Notes under the pieces: model-generated | Told to the model about the DNA's origin: nothing | The model's input: the letters and a program-made list of their open reading frames with translations, nothing else | The model's database searches: none | DNA from: Rickettsiales bacterium | GTDB taxonomy: Bacteria > Pseudomonadota > Alphaproteobacteria > Rs-D84 | DNA length: 12,053 bases | Direction of reading: 5' to 3' | Assembly: GCA_031278055.1 (NCBI GenBank) | Contig: JAITLD010000058.1 | Coordinates: forward strand, 1 to 12,053 | In this document: one piece after another, positions 1 to 8,153 of the stretch | Layout: each line of letters opens with the position of its first letter | Position numbering within the stretch: the first letter of the stretch is position 1 | Program-made: the position numbers and the translations under genes

Positions 1-84
1 CGCGGACGACCATTTTTTAGCGCAGAAATAACGTCTCAGAAATCTAATCTTTCTCTTGGCTTTAGAAAGGGAATACCAGAACAT
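1..84 (-). CDS. N-terminal fragment of an unrecognised gene, cut by window edge
   Basis: An ATG at 84 opens a frame that stays open for 28 codons to the window edge. It starts nine bases after the stop codon of the glycosyltransferase upstream and is preceded by an AAGG motif seven bases before the ATG, a fair ribosome binding site. The visible peptide is very basic and aromatic (starts MFWYSLSKAKRK). Its position suggests the next gene of the same polysaccharide-type unit. It lies in the same frame as the glycosyltransferase, so an in-frame stop inside one longer protein is a less likely alternative. No family can be named from this much sequence. Confidence 0.4.
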   Translation of the reverse strand, partial: MFWYSLSKAKRKIRFLRRYFCAKKWSSA

Positions 85-93
85 GTTTTTGCC

Positions 94-966
94 TTATGGA
101 GTAATTTTCAACAGTTTCAGACCGAATAAATAAAAATATCGGCAGTTATTCTGTTTTGTTATTATTTTTCCAATTGGAATTGCGCCAAACAATCTTAACT
201 TTCTCACAGTTGTGGACCTGACAACATGACCGATGTTATTCTCCATGATGAATTTATCTCTAATTTTTTCGGCCCATTTAATACCATCATCTCTTATCTT
301 ATTATTTATACCAGACTGTCTCATTATTGATGAAGGACGATACCTAATGTAATAATAAAATGCATCTGGCACAGTCATAATCAAATTTGCCGCCTTTACT
401 ACGGGAAATATGAATGCTAAATCTTCACCGGCGTATATTCCTTCAACAAAGCGGAATTTGTTTGAGGTAAGGAATGTCCTTCGAAACAAATACCTCCAAA
501 CAGAACAGTATTTCACGCATTTCGTGGTGCAAATTTTTTCTTTCAGTGACACTAACGCACGTGAATCACGATATGAAATTTCTATATTTCCATTGCTATC
601 GATAATTCCACCAGTCACCATATCGGCATTGGCATACTCCGCAGTAGCAACCATTTTTTCGTAATAATTCAAGGAAACATAATCGTCGGAATCCATAAAA
701 TGGACATATTTTCCACGCGCAACTTTCAACCCAGAATTTCTTGCTGCCGACACGCCTGCATTTTTTTGCCGGATGATTTTAATTCGTTTGTCTTTCTTTG
801 CGAATCCATTAAGAATTTCAAGCGAATTATCCGTGCTGCCGTCATCAACGCAGATAATCTCCAATTTTTTGCACGTTTGCAGGACCAGCGAACCTAGGCC
901 CTGTGGCAAATATTCTTCCACATTGTAAACCGGAATCACCACCGACACAAGAGGCGTATTCTTCAT
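94..966 (-). CDS. Family 2 glycosyltransferase
   Basis: This is a GT-A fold inverting glycosyltransferase of family 2, expected to move a sugar from a nucleotide-sugar donor to a cell-surface glycan acceptor at the cytoplasmic face of the membrane. With the start at 966 the protein has 290 residues. The classic N-terminal SVVIPVYNVEEYL strand-loop is at about 8-20, DDGSTDNS at 41-48, the AARNSGL segment near 74-80, the metal-binding DSDD at 92-95 and GEDLAF at 180-185. The C-terminus ends in LFGLKLLKI, a tail common in capsule/LPS transferases. No membrane segment is obvious. I chose the ATG at 966 because the family normally begins a few residues before the SVVIP strand. Upstream ATG (978) and TTG (1023) starts add an unconserved extension. 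It lies 57 bases after the 107-residue gene, probably in one transcript. The acceptor and sugar cannot be told from sequence. Confidence 0.88.
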   Translation of the reverse strand: MKNTPLVSVVIPVYNVEEYLPQGLGSLVLQTCKKLEIICVDDGSTDNSLEILNGFAKKDKRIKIIRQKNAGVSAARNSGLKVARGKYVHFMDSDDYVSLNYYEKMVATAEYANADMVTGGIIDSNGNIEISYRDSRALVSLKEKICTTKCVKYCSVWRYLFRRTFLTSNKFRFVEGIYAGEDLAFIFPVVKAANLIMTVPDAFYYYIRYRPSSIMRQSGINNKIRDDGIKWAEKIRDKFIMENNIGHVVRSTTVRKLRLFGAIPIGKIITKQNNCRYFYLFGLKLLKITP

Positions 967-1023
967 AATTAATTCCATTTCGTTGCAATAAATGATAGCA
1001 CGAGAACAATTTAATGGCAACAA

Positions 1024-1347
1024 TTATTTTGCGTTGTATCCGGAACATCGTCTTATAAAACTACGTATCACGGCATTAACAAGATGAAAGCGATTCATGT
1101 TCAACTGACTCAAAACTAACTTCTCAATATATTTATCCGACAACAACTCCGAATGTGTCCGGCGCATTATCCTGGTTTTTGTATCGTATGAGCCGCAGGT
1201 AACAAAAAGCTCTGGCGTCACACCCATTTCTTTTATTTTGTCGTGCAATTCGCCAATACCTCCGGCTACAACTATGTGTTTTCCGCAAAACTCTTCTCTT
1301 AATACAACAAATCTAGCTATCAATTGATTTCCTCTGAATAAATACAT
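1024..1347 (-). CDS. Unrecognised 107-residue protein upstream of the glycosyltransferase
   Basis: I do not recognise this protein. The ATG at 1347 is fixed by an in-frame TAG three codons upstream. The sequence has a hydrophobic beta-strand and glycine turn (KHIVVAGGIGELHDKI, about 23-38), a second strand (ELFVTCGSYDTK, about 46-57), then a basic region rich in Arg, His and Leu. The strand-GG-helix pattern hints at a small nucleotide-binding or Rossmann-like piece, but it is far too short for a complete enzyme of that type. It may be a remnant of a larger gene. It has its own sigma70-like promoter (1364-1392) and sits head-to-tail with the glycosyltransferase, so a role in the same glycan pathway is possible but only inferred. 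An AGGAG lies 11 bases before the ATG, although the predicted transcript start would exclude it. Confidence 0.5.
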   Translation of the reverse strand: MYLFRGNQLIARFVVLREEFCGKHIVVAGGIGELHDKIKEMGVTPELFVTCGSYDTKTRIMRRTHSELLSDKYIEKLVLSQLNMNRFHLVNAVIRSFIRRCSGYNAK

Positions 1348-1363
1348 ATTATGCTATGCTCCT

Positions 1364-1392
1364 ATTGTATGTTTTTTTATCCATATTCACAA
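1364..1392 (-). promoter_or_regulatory. Sigma70-like promoter for the 107-residue gene
   Basis: On the minus strand, TTGTGA (1392-1387) and TACAAT (1369-1364) are separated by exactly 17 bases. Transcription would be expected to start about seven bases on, near 1357. That gives a leader of only about ten bases before the ATG at 1347 and leaves the AGGAG at 1363-1359 outside the mRNA. Confidence 0.55.
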
Positions 1393-1418
1393 TAAAAAAA
1401 TAGTAAAATAATTTTTTA

Positions 1419-1427
1419 TGATATAAT
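1419..1427 (+). promoter_or_regulatory. Extended -10 promoter of addA, likely leaderless
   Basis: TGATATAAT is a perfect extended -10 element (TG-N-TATAAT). TATAAT ends at 1427 and the addA ATG starts at 1434, six bases later, so the expected transcription start is the A of the start codon. No convincing -35 lies 16-18 bases upstream, as is usual for extended -10 promoters. No Shine-Dalgarno sequence precedes the ATG. Confidence 0.6.
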
Positions 1428-1433
1428 CCGGCC

Positions 1434-4400
1434 ATGTCCAGAAAAATCGCGCTTTCGGCGGAACAAGAGGCGGCGGTACAGCCGACCCTCAATGTCGTCG
1501 TTCAGGCCAATGCCGGAACCGGAAAGACTTTCGTTTTGGTACAGCGGCTTCTTCGCATATTGTTCCGCGAATGCGGCGCGACCGGCGAAATTCCAACCGG
1601 AATATTATGCCTGACATACACGAATGCGGGCGCCGCGGAAATGAGAAACAGAATTTTAGCGGCCGTTATGGAATGGGCTCAGGCGGATAATGAAGAATTA
1701 CGGGACTTGTTGGACGGAATTGCCCTTAATAATCCGCCGACGGACGAAGACCTTACAATTGCGCGAAAAATATTTTATGATTTCATCGACAATCCCGTAG
1801 CGTTGAAAATTCAAACTATCCATAGTTTCTGCGAGGATATCTTGCGACGGTTTCCAATCGAGGCGAATGTTCCGCCCGCATGGAGATTGGTCAGCGGAAC
1901 GGAACATGATAGGCTTCTAAAAGACGCTTTTGCCGAATTAATAAACCATCCGCAATCTGATATTGTCTCCGAAGCATTCGATAATGTTTTGGATTCAACA
2001 TCCGAATACTCGCTGGACGGTCTATTAAAATCAATCATAGGGCAATATGGACGTATTTTATCATTGAAGCAAAATAATAAATCAATCGATTATTTTATTG
2101 AAAAGACAAAAAAATTTTTGAATTTGACAAACCGGCCGCCAAATCCGGATTTCGACGGAGATATAGAAACAATCCTGATCAAAACTGGCGATGTCAGAAA
2201 AAATTTATCCCCCGAATTAAAACTTGTCGCAACCGCGGTCCGCGAATACGACCAATACGGTAAAAATTTAAAAATTTTTCGAAATTCCATCGACTTCCTG
2301 ACATTATGCGACGCATTCGCCGACAAATACGTCGAATTGAAAAACCGGCGCGGCCTTTTGGATTTCGACGATATGCTGCACAAAACTATGTTGTTGTTTT
2401 CAGACCAGAAAACTATGGGGCAGATTCTGTCGCAACTGGACTTTAATCTGCGGCATATTCTCGTCGACGAATCGCAGGACACCTCGCCGTTGATGTGGGA
2501 TATAATTTTCAGAATGCTCGATGACTTTTTCACAGCCGGAGAAAAACAAAACCCAAGGACGCTGTTCGTAGTAGGCGACATAAAGCAATCGATATTCTCA
2601 TTCCAGGGCGCCAATCCGGACGAGTTCGCCTCAATCCCTAAAAAAATCGCAAATACGGCCGCGGGCGGCTTGCGGCAATCCCAGACCGTTCCACTGTCTG
2701 AATCCCGCCGCGCAACCCGGGCGGTGCTTGATGTTGTGGACTTTTTCTTCAACAGAGCAAATCTGCCGAATTTTCCAAAAGACATAAAGCATAAATGCTG
2801 GCGCAATGATGATTTTGGATTGGTTGAAATAAATCCGCTATTCCGAAAAAAAGACGATAAAGAATCAACCGCGACGCGAAAAAAATATATAAAAAACATT
2901 GCGAATAAAATTGAATCGTTAATAAAAGACGAAAACATTTCCGAAGACGAAATAATGGTATTGATTCAAAGAAGAAATCCTTTCTCTGAAATGTTGATTC
3001 GCGAGCTGAAAATTAAAGGCATACAAACCGCCGGCTCTGACCAGATAATCTTGTCAAATTTTCCAGCCATTCGCGATTTACTGAATCTGATTCGTTTCGT
3101 TCTTAACCCGAATGATACGGAAAATGATTCCTCCCTGGCATTTGTATTACGCAGTCCCATTTACAGATGGACAGAAAAAGAACTTTATGATTTATGCGCG
3201 GATAGGGACCGCGGTCGGCCATTGTTTTCAACATTGGCCGCAAAGCGACCAGACGTTCATTCCGAATTGTCGAAAATCATCGAAATGGCCGGTTTGCCGC
3301 CGTATAGTTTCATGTCGGAAATCATGAACATGTATCGTCCCGGGATTATTTCCGCGCTTGGGCGTCCGGCAATCGAGCCGCTGGACGAATTCATGACCTT
3401 ATGCCTGTCATACGAGCGCACTAAAAACGGGGGACTGGCCGGCTTCCTGCGATGGTTTTTGGATGGAGAAAATAAAATCAAGCGGGATATGGAGCAGGGC
3501 AAGGGCGTCAGAATCCTAACCGCCCATTCGTCCAAAGGATTGGAATCATCGATTGTATTTCTGATCGACACGACGAAAAATCCGCATAGCACGACAAAAG
3601 CGCAGATTTTCAGTGTGTTGAACATAGACAATGATGTATTTGTGTGCAGGACGGGCGATGTAGGCAGCGAGGAATATAAAACAGCGAAGGAAATTGATTT
3701 GCAAAAACGATATGAAGAATACTGGCGCCTGCTGTATGTCGCAATGACGCGCGCGCGCGACAGGTTATACGTATTCGGTTGCGAAGAGCATAGGACAAAC
3801 GAATCATGGCATTCTAAATTATATGAAATACTGAAAGATATGCCGGATGTAAAAGTGTCTGACGATGGAACCATAACATTTTCAATCGGACCTACGGTAA
3901 ATGTTGGAATAACGAAGCAACAAAAAAACGCAAAAGGAGTTAAGAAACATATCTTAAGATTTCAGGATAACACATTGAAAGAACGGAATATCGTCAAAAA
4001 CGAAACCGGAACAAAGATTTCCGACTTTCTGGTGAATTTCAATAAAAGGTTTGCAAAGAAAACCGGTTTGGACATGCACAAAAAATTGCAATTTCTCAAT
4101 ATGAATGACAACAGCGAACTGGCGGATAAAATAAGGCAAAATCCCGTTCTTGCGAAATTTTGGGATGAGAACTCCAAAACCGAAGTTCCACTGGCCGGAA
4201 AAATTGATGGAAAATTTTATTCATTCAGAATCGACCGGATGACAAAAAACGATGACGAGATTTCGTTCCTTGATTATAAAACAGATTCGACAAAAAAAAG
4301 ACGCGACGAATATATTGGAAAACTGAAAAAATACGGGACGCTCTTATCGCAAATTTATCCCGATAAAAAAATTATCGGTTATATTCTGTGGCTACATAGT

Positions 4401-4454
4401 TGGGAATTAGAAGAATTGGAACATATTAACGGCCGCGATTTTCAGACCGATTGA
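1434..4454 (+). CDS. addA: Double-strand break repair helicase-nuclease AddA
   Basis: AddA is a UvrD-like superfamily 1A helicase fused to a C-terminal PD-(D/E)XK nuclease. With AddB it resects double-strand DNA ends for RecA loading. The 1006 residues show a Q motif (LSAEQEAAV, 7-15), Walker A (QANAGTGKT, 24-32), motif Ia (TYTNAGAAEM, 61-70), Walker B (ILVDESQD, 342-349), motif III (VVGDIKQSIFSFQGA, 379-393), motif IV (ESRRA, 423-427), motif V (ILTAHSSKGLE, 694-704) and motif VI (LLYVAMTRARDRLY, 766-779). The nuclease core follows: D934 in FRIDRM, then D947 and K949 in LDYKTD. It is somewhat shorter than typical alphaproteobacterial AddA proteins, mostly in the nuclease region. LDFDDM (309-314) is typical of this subfamily. 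Normally addB lies just upstream, but here a divergent glycan unit does. RecB or a PcrA-type helicase is less likely given the nuclease motifs and subfamily features. Confidence 0.9.
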   Translation: MSRKIALSAEQEAAVQPTLNVVVQANAGTGKTFVLVQRLLRILFRECGATGEIPTGILCLTYTNAGAAEMRNRILAAVMEWAQADNEELRDLLDGIALNNPPTDEDLTIARKIFYDFIDNPVALKIQTIHSFCEDILRRFPIEANVPPAWRLVSGTEHDRLLKDAFAELINHPQSDIVSEAFDNVLDSTSEYSLDGLLKSIIGQYGRILSLKQNNKSIDYFIEKTKKFLNLTNRPPNPDFDGDIETILIKTGDVRKNLSPELKLVATAVREYDQYGKNLKIFRNSIDFLTLCDAFADKYVELKNRRGLLDFDDMLHKTMLLFSDQKTMGQILSQLDFNLRHILVDESQDTSPLMWDIIFRMLDDFFTAGEKQNPRTLFVVGDIKQSIFSFQGANPDEFASIPKKIANTAAGGLRQSQTVPLSESRRATRAVLDVVDFFFNRANLPNFPKDIKHKCWRNDDFGLVEINPLFRKKDDKESTATRKKYIKNIANKIESLIKDENISEDEIMVLIQRRNPFSEMLIRELKIKGIQTAGSDQIILSNFPAIRDLLNLIRFVLNPNDTENDSSLAFVLRSPIYRWTEKELYDLCADRDRGRPLFSTLAAKRPDVHSELSKIIEMAGLPPYSFMSEIMNMYRPGIISALGRPAIEPLDEFMTLCLSYERTKNGGLAGFLRWFLDGENKIKRDMEQGKGVRILTAHSSKGLESSIVFLIDTTKNPHSTTKAQIFSVLNIDNDVFVCRTGDVGSEEYKTAKEIDLQKRYEEYWRLLYVAMTRARDRLYVFGCEEHRTNESWHSKLYEILKDMPDVKVSDDGTITFSIGPTVNVGITKQQKNAKGVKKHILRFQDNTLKERNIVKNETGTKISDFLVNFNKRFAKKTGLDMHKKLQFLNMNDNSELADKIRQNPVLAKFWDENSKTEVPLAGKIDGKFYSFRIDRMTKNDDEISFLDYKTDSTKKRRDEYIGKLKKYGTLLSQIYPDKKIIGYILWLHSWELEELEHINGRDFQTD

Positions 4455-4474
4455 AAACAACGCGATTATTCCGA

Positions 4475-4503
4475 TTGAAAAAGAAATGAAATATCCTTAT
4501 AAT
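4475..4503 (+). promoter_or_regulatory. Strong sigma70-like promoter of recN, leaderless spacing
   Basis: TTGAAA (4475-4480), a 17-base spacer and a perfect TATAAT (4498-4503) form a near-consensus promoter. TATAAT ends six bases before the ATG at 4510, so transcription should begin at the A of the start codon. The in-frame ATG at 4486 lies inside the spacer and would not be transcribed from here. Confidence 0.75.
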
Positions 4504-4509
4504 TGCCGC

Positions 4510-6087
4510 ATGCTGACACGGTTGTATGTTTCTAATATTGTCTTGATTGACAAACTGGAATTGGATTTCTCCGGCGGATTGTCCGTAATGACCGGCGAGA
4601 CCGGCGCCGGAAAATCGATTCTGTTGGACGCGCTTGCGCTTGCGCTCGGCGACAAGGCCGACGCGGACCTTATCCGCGCGGGCTGCACATCCGCGACTGT
4701 GGTCGCGGAATTCGACGGCGCGACTTTATTGAAGCGTATCTTGACGCTCGATGGAAAATCCAAATGCTATATAAACGACGAGCCCGCAACGCAGAAAGCA
4801 TTGAAAGAATTAGGCGACAAGATGGTCGAAATCCACGGGCAATTTGCAAACCACAGCCTGCTGGATGAAAAGACGCACATTCATTCCCTGGACGCGTTCG
4901 GAACATCCGCTAGCCCAGAAATGACAAAATTATTGGCGCAGGTTCGGACGGCCTACGGCGAATTGCGCGACGCCGAGAAACGTTTGGCCGAAATGCGAGA
5001 ACACGCCAAAAAATCTGCCGAAGAGCGCGAATTTTTGGAACATAATGTCAAGGAACTCGAAGCCCTGAAACCGCGCGCCGGCGAAGAGGCGCAACTGGCG
5101 GATATGCGCCGACAAATGATGGATATGGAAAAAAATGCCGGTACTCTGAAAGACGCGCTGAACGTCTTGGAGCAGGGAAGCATGGCTGAAAAAATTTTCC
5201 AAACCGCGCATATTTTGGAACGAGCTAAATCATACCAAGAGCAAATTGATAAACTGTATGAAATTGGCGGAGCATTGCAAGAAATCGCGGAACAAATCGC
5301 GCCGAAAGACGGGTTTGACGCGGCTGATTTGGAGACGGCCGAAGAACGCCTGTTCGCGTTGCGCGCAGCGGCGCGCAAACATCGCACGGATGTCGACGGG
5401 CTGCCGGCGGAACTTGAAAACATGCGCGCGCAATTGAAAGCCATCGATGATTCCGGAGTCATGCTGAAAAAATTAGAGAGCGAGGCGGATTCGAAAAAAT
5501 CAGACTATGAAAAACTCGCCCATGCCTTAACACGGGAACGTATTGCCTCTGCGGGAGAATTATGCCGAATGATTAAAAATGAACTGCCCGACCTGAAACT
5601 CGGCCAGGCGGATTTCACCGTTGACATAAAACCATCCGCGCCGTCAATGAACGGAAGCGATTCCGTCCGCTTCATGATAAAAACGAATCCGGGAATGCCG
5701 TTCGCCCCGCTGGATAAAATCGCAAGCGGCGGAGAATTGGCGCGATTAATGCTGGCTCTGCGCGTCGTATTAATGCACGGCACGCGGACATTGATATTCG
5801 ATGAAATCGATACGGGTATCAGTGGCGCGACTGCGGCGGCGGTGGGGCTGCGGCTTGCGAAACTAGCACAATCGCAGCAGGTCATTGTTGTCACGCATTC
5901 AGCGCAAGTCGCGGGATACGGCGACACGCATTTTTTGATTTCAAAAATCACAGACGGAAAAACAACCTCGACCTCGGTTAAAGAAATAACGAATGAGGAG
6001 CGCACGCATGAAATCGCCCGCATAATCAGCGGAACAAAAATCACCGGCGACGCGATTGCCGCCGCGAAAACATTGCTCGGACATTAG
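4510..6087 (+). CDS. recN: DNA repair protein RecN
   Basis: RecN is an SMC-like ABC ATPase that gathers DNA ends at double-strand breaks and supports RecA-dependent repair on the nucleoid. The 525 residues are a little short of the usual 550-560. The N-terminus begins with the family hallmark LYVSNIVLIDKLELDF, followed by Walker A (GETGAGKS, 29-36) and the RecN-specific IHGQFANHSLLD (108-119). A long Glu/Lys/Ala-rich coiled coil spans roughly 140-345. The ABC signature ASGGE is at 405-409, Walker B LIFDEIDTG at 428-436 and the H-loop VTHSAQVA at 461-468. I chose the ATG at 4510 over the in-frame one at 4486 because RecN proteins start right before this first strand and because a promoter overlaps the earlier codon. 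It follows addA by 55 bases but has its own promoter. No SOS (LexA) box was recognised. Confidence 0.95.
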   Translation: MLTRLYVSNIVLIDKLELDFSGGLSVMTGETGAGKSILLDALALALGDKADADLIRAGCTSATVVAEFDGATLLKRILTLDGKSKCYINDEPATQKALKELGDKMVEIHGQFANHSLLDEKTHIHSLDAFGTSASPEMTKLLAQVRTAYGELRDAEKRLAEMREHAKKSAEEREFLEHNVKELEALKPRAGEEAQLADMRRQMMDMEKNAGTLKDALNVLEQGSMAEKIFQTAHILERAKSYQEQIDKLYEIGGALQEIAEQIAPKDGFDAADLETAEERLFALRAAARKHRTDVDGLPAELENMRAQLKAIDDSGVMLKKLESEADSKKSDYEKLAHALTRERIASAGELCRMIKNELPDLKLGQADFTVDIKPSAPSMNGSDSVRFMIKTNPGMPFAPLDKIASGGELARLMLALRVVLMHGTRTLIFDEIDTGISGATAAAVGLRLAKLAQSQQVIVVTHSAQVAGYGDTHFLISKITDGKTTSTSVKEITNEERTHEIARIISGTKITGDAIAAAKTLLGH

Positions 6088-6128
6088 GGCTATCGAGCTT
6101 GCGTTTTCAAATTAGCTATTCGTCTCCC

Positions 6129-6158
6129 CTTGAAATCAATTTTCCGTTCACTATATAG
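6129..6158 (+). promoter_or_regulatory. Candidate heat-shock (RpoH-type) promoter of dnaK
   Basis: CTTGAAA (6129-6135) followed 15 bases later by CTATATAG (6151-6158) resembles alphaproteobacterial RpoH promoters, which combine a CTTG-type -35 with a C-rich-edge TAT-type -10. TTGAAA with TATATA (16-base spacer) could also be read by the housekeeping sigma factor. Transcription would start near 6163-6166, giving a leader of about 55 bases. The gene context supports heat-shock control. Confidence 0.5.
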
Positions 6159-6172
6159 TGTGTGAAAAAATT

Positions 6173-6197
6173 CCGGACAGACACGCTTGTCTGCCGG
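6173..6197 (+). promoter_or_regulatory. Hairpin in the dnaK 5' leader
   Basis: CCGG (6173-6176) pairs with CCGG (6194-6197) and CAGACA (6178-6183) pairs with TGTCTG (6188-6193). This makes a 10-bp stem with one bulged A (6177) and a CGCT loop. It ends about ten bases before the AAAGGA ribosome binding site (6208-6213) and does not cover it. It could stabilise the mRNA or modulate initiation. A classical thermometer that pairs with the Shine-Dalgarno sequence is not evident. Confidence 0.5.
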
Positions 6198-6220
6198 CAA
6201 AGCAACAAAAGGATAAAAAA

Positions 6221-8107
6221 ATGGCGAAAGTTTTAGGAATAGATTTGGGAACTACGAATTCGGCGATGGCGTTTATGGACGGAAGCGAGCCGAAAATAAT
6301 CGAAAACGCCGAGGGACAGCGGACAACACCATCTGTTATCGCATTCTCTGCGAACGGGGAGCAGCTGGTTGGCATAACCGCAAAAAACCAAGCGGTGACG
6401 AACCCAGCCAATACAATTTACGAAATCAAACGATTAATGGGATTGCGTTTCGATTCCCCGGAAGCGAAGGAAATTCAAAAACACGTTCCTTACAAAATCG
6501 TTGCGGGCGACAATGGAGACGCTTGGGTCGATATCGATGGAAAAAAATACGCGCCCTCGCAAATCAGCGCCTTTATTCTGGGAAAGTTGAAAAAAGATGC
6601 CGAAGCTTATTTGGGCGAAAAAATAACCGACGCTGTCGTCACGGTTCCGGCTTACTTTAACGATTCGCAGCGGCAGGCGACCAAAGACGCCGGAAAAATC
6701 GCCGGTCTGAATGTTCTGCGCATAGTGAACGAACCGACGGCGGCGGCGCTGGCGTATGGCTTGGATAAAGATAAAAAGGGAATCGTCGCGGTTTATGACC
6801 TTGGAGGGGGAACTTTCGACATATCGATTCTCGAAATAGTAGACGGGGTATTCGAGGTGAAATCCACGAATGGCAACACCATGCTGGGCGGGTCGGATTT
6901 CGACGCGCGTATTTTGAAACATTTAATCGATGAATTCAAAGCGGCGAATGGAATAGATTTGTCAAACGACAAGCTGGCGTTGCAGAGATTAAAAGAGGCG
7001 GCGGAAAAGGCGAAAATCGAATTGTCGTCGAAAACAACCGCGGAAATCAATCTTCCGTTCATCACGGCGGACTCATCGGGACCCAAGCATTTCAATACAA
7101 CACTGTCCCGCGCAAAATTGGAATCTCTGGTTATCGATTTAATCGAGAAGACGATCGAGCCGTGTAAAAAAGCGCTGGCAGACGCGAATGTCGATAAAAA
7201 ATCGATTAGCGAGGTGATTTTAGTGGGCGGACAGACCCGTATGCCAAAAGTAATCGAAACTGTCAAAGAATTCTTTGGCAGAGAACCGCACAAAGGTGTA
7301 AATCCGGACGAAGTGGTCGGATTAGGCGCGGCAATCCAAGGCGGAGTCTTGAAAGGCGATGTAAAAGACGTATTGCTTCTGGACGTTACCCCGTTGTCGC
7401 TTGGTATTGAAACATTGGGCGGCGTGTTCACGCGTCTGATAGACCGCAACACTACTATTCCAACCAACAAATCCCAAGTATTCAGCACTGCCGAAGACAA
7501 CCAATCGGCCGTAACTATTCGAGTTTTCCAAGGAGAACGCGAAATGGCCGCGGACAACAAACTGCTCGGCCAATTCAATTTGGAAGGAATCGCGCCCGCG
7601 CCGCGCGGAATGCCGCAGATAGAAGTATCATTCGACATCGATGCGAACGGAATCGTAAAGGTTTCGGCAAAGGATAAAGCCACCGGAAAAGAACAACAGA
7701 TTTCCATAAAATCGGATGGCGGGTTGTCTGAGGAGGAAATCAAGCGTATGATGGACGAAGCGACCGCAAACGCCGAACAAGACAAGAAAAAGCGCGAATT
7801 GGTTGATGCGAAAAATACCGCCGATACCAGCATTTTTGCGATTGAAAAATCGTTAAAAGAACATGGTGACAAGGTTGACCAAGCAACCAAAGATGCGATT
7901 GAGGTCGCAAAAAAATCATTGGCTGACGAAATCGCAAAGCCCGACGCCACGGCGGAATCGCTGAAAGAAAAAACTGAAAAACTTAACGAAGCGGCGATGA
8001 AACTGGGCGAAATCGTCTATAAGGCCGCGCAAGAAGCCGCATCCAAAAGCGACGACGACAAACCGAATGGCAACGCCACGGACGCCGACTTCACAGAAAA
8101 GAAATAA
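6221..8107 (+). CDS. dnaK: Chaperone protein DnaK (Hsp70)
   Basis: DnaK is the ATP-driven cytoplasmic Hsp70 that binds exposed hydrophobic peptides, working with DnaJ and GrpE. The 628 residues are the normal length. Hsp70 signatures are IDLGTTNS (7-14), [14 protein letters not shown] (191-204) and [13 protein letters not shown] (332-344). The interdomain linker VLLLDV is at 384-389, followed by the substrate-binding domain, a helical lid and the DADF-type acidic tail. The start at 6221 is clear: [10 protein letters not shown] is the family N-terminus and AAAGGA lies eight bases upstream. An in-frame ATG at 6158 falls in the promoter. The gene has its own promoter, leader hairpin and terminator, so it is a single-gene transcript. 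dnaJ, usually next, is absent. The next gene is convergent and unrelated. Confidence 0.98.
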   Translation: MAKVLGIDLGTTNSAMAFMDGSEPKIIENAEGQRTTPSVIAFSANGEQLVGITAKNQAVTNPANTIYEIKRLMGLRFDSPEAKEIQKHVPYKIVAGDNGDAWVDIDGKKYAPSQISAFILGKLKKDAEAYLGEKITDAVVTVPAYFNDSQRQATKDAGKIAGLNVLRIVNEPTAAALAYGLDKDKKGIVAVYDLGGGTFDISILEIVDGVFEVKSTNGNTMLGGSDFDARILKHLIDEFKAANGIDLSNDKLALQRLKEAAEKAKIELSSKTTAEINLPFITADSSGPKHFNTTLSRAKLESLVIDLIEKTIEPCKKALADANVDKKSISEVILVGGQTRMPKVIETVKEFFGREPHKGVNPDEVVGLGAAIQGGVLKGDVKDVLLLDVTPLSLGIETLGGVFTRLIDRNTTIPTNKSQVFSTAEDNQSAVTIRVFQGEREMAADNKLLGQFNLEGIAPAPRGMPQIEVSFDIDANGIVKVSAKDKATGKEQQISIKSDGGLSEEEIKRMMDEATANAEQDKKKRELVDAKNTADTSIFAIEKSLKEHGDKVDQATKDAIEVAKKSLADEIAKPDATAESLKEKTEKLNEAAMKLGEIVYKAAQEAASKSDDDKPNGNATDADFTEKK

Positions 8108-8111
8108 TCGT

Positions 8112-8141
8112 AAAAAACGCGCCCGCGGGCGCGTTTTTTTT
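8112..8141 (+). terminator. Bidirectional rho-independent terminator after dnaK
   Basis: A perfect GC-rich palindrome (8118-8133) is flanked by six A on the left and eight T on the right, starting five bases after the dnaK stop. On the minus strand the same hairpin is followed by six T, so it can also end the convergent small gene whose stop lies at 8154-8156. Confidence 0.92.
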
Positions 8142-8153
8142 AGCAGAGCTAAA

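Noticed and set aside
967..1023. TTG start at 1023 extending the glycosyltransferase by 19 residues
   Set aside because: The extension is unlike the family N-terminus, and an ATG at the expected place (966) follows it.
2090..2938. 282-codon frame antisense to addA
   Set aside because: It covers helicase motifs of AddA on the other strand and shows no domain or start signal of its own.
4486..4509. Upstream in-frame ATG for RecN
   Set aside because: It sits in the spacer of the recN promoter, and RecN homologs start at the downstream Met.
6158..6220. Upstream in-frame start that would extend DnaK by 21 residues
   Set aside because: It falls in the -10 region, the extension is not part of the Hsp70 family, and the real start at 6221 has a good ribosome binding site.
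6793..7950. Long open frame (385 codons) antisense to dnaK
   Set aside because: It lies wholly opposite conserved dnaK, its translation is Ser/Phe-rich low-quality sequence without domains, and no ribosome binding site was seen. It is a codon-bias shadow.
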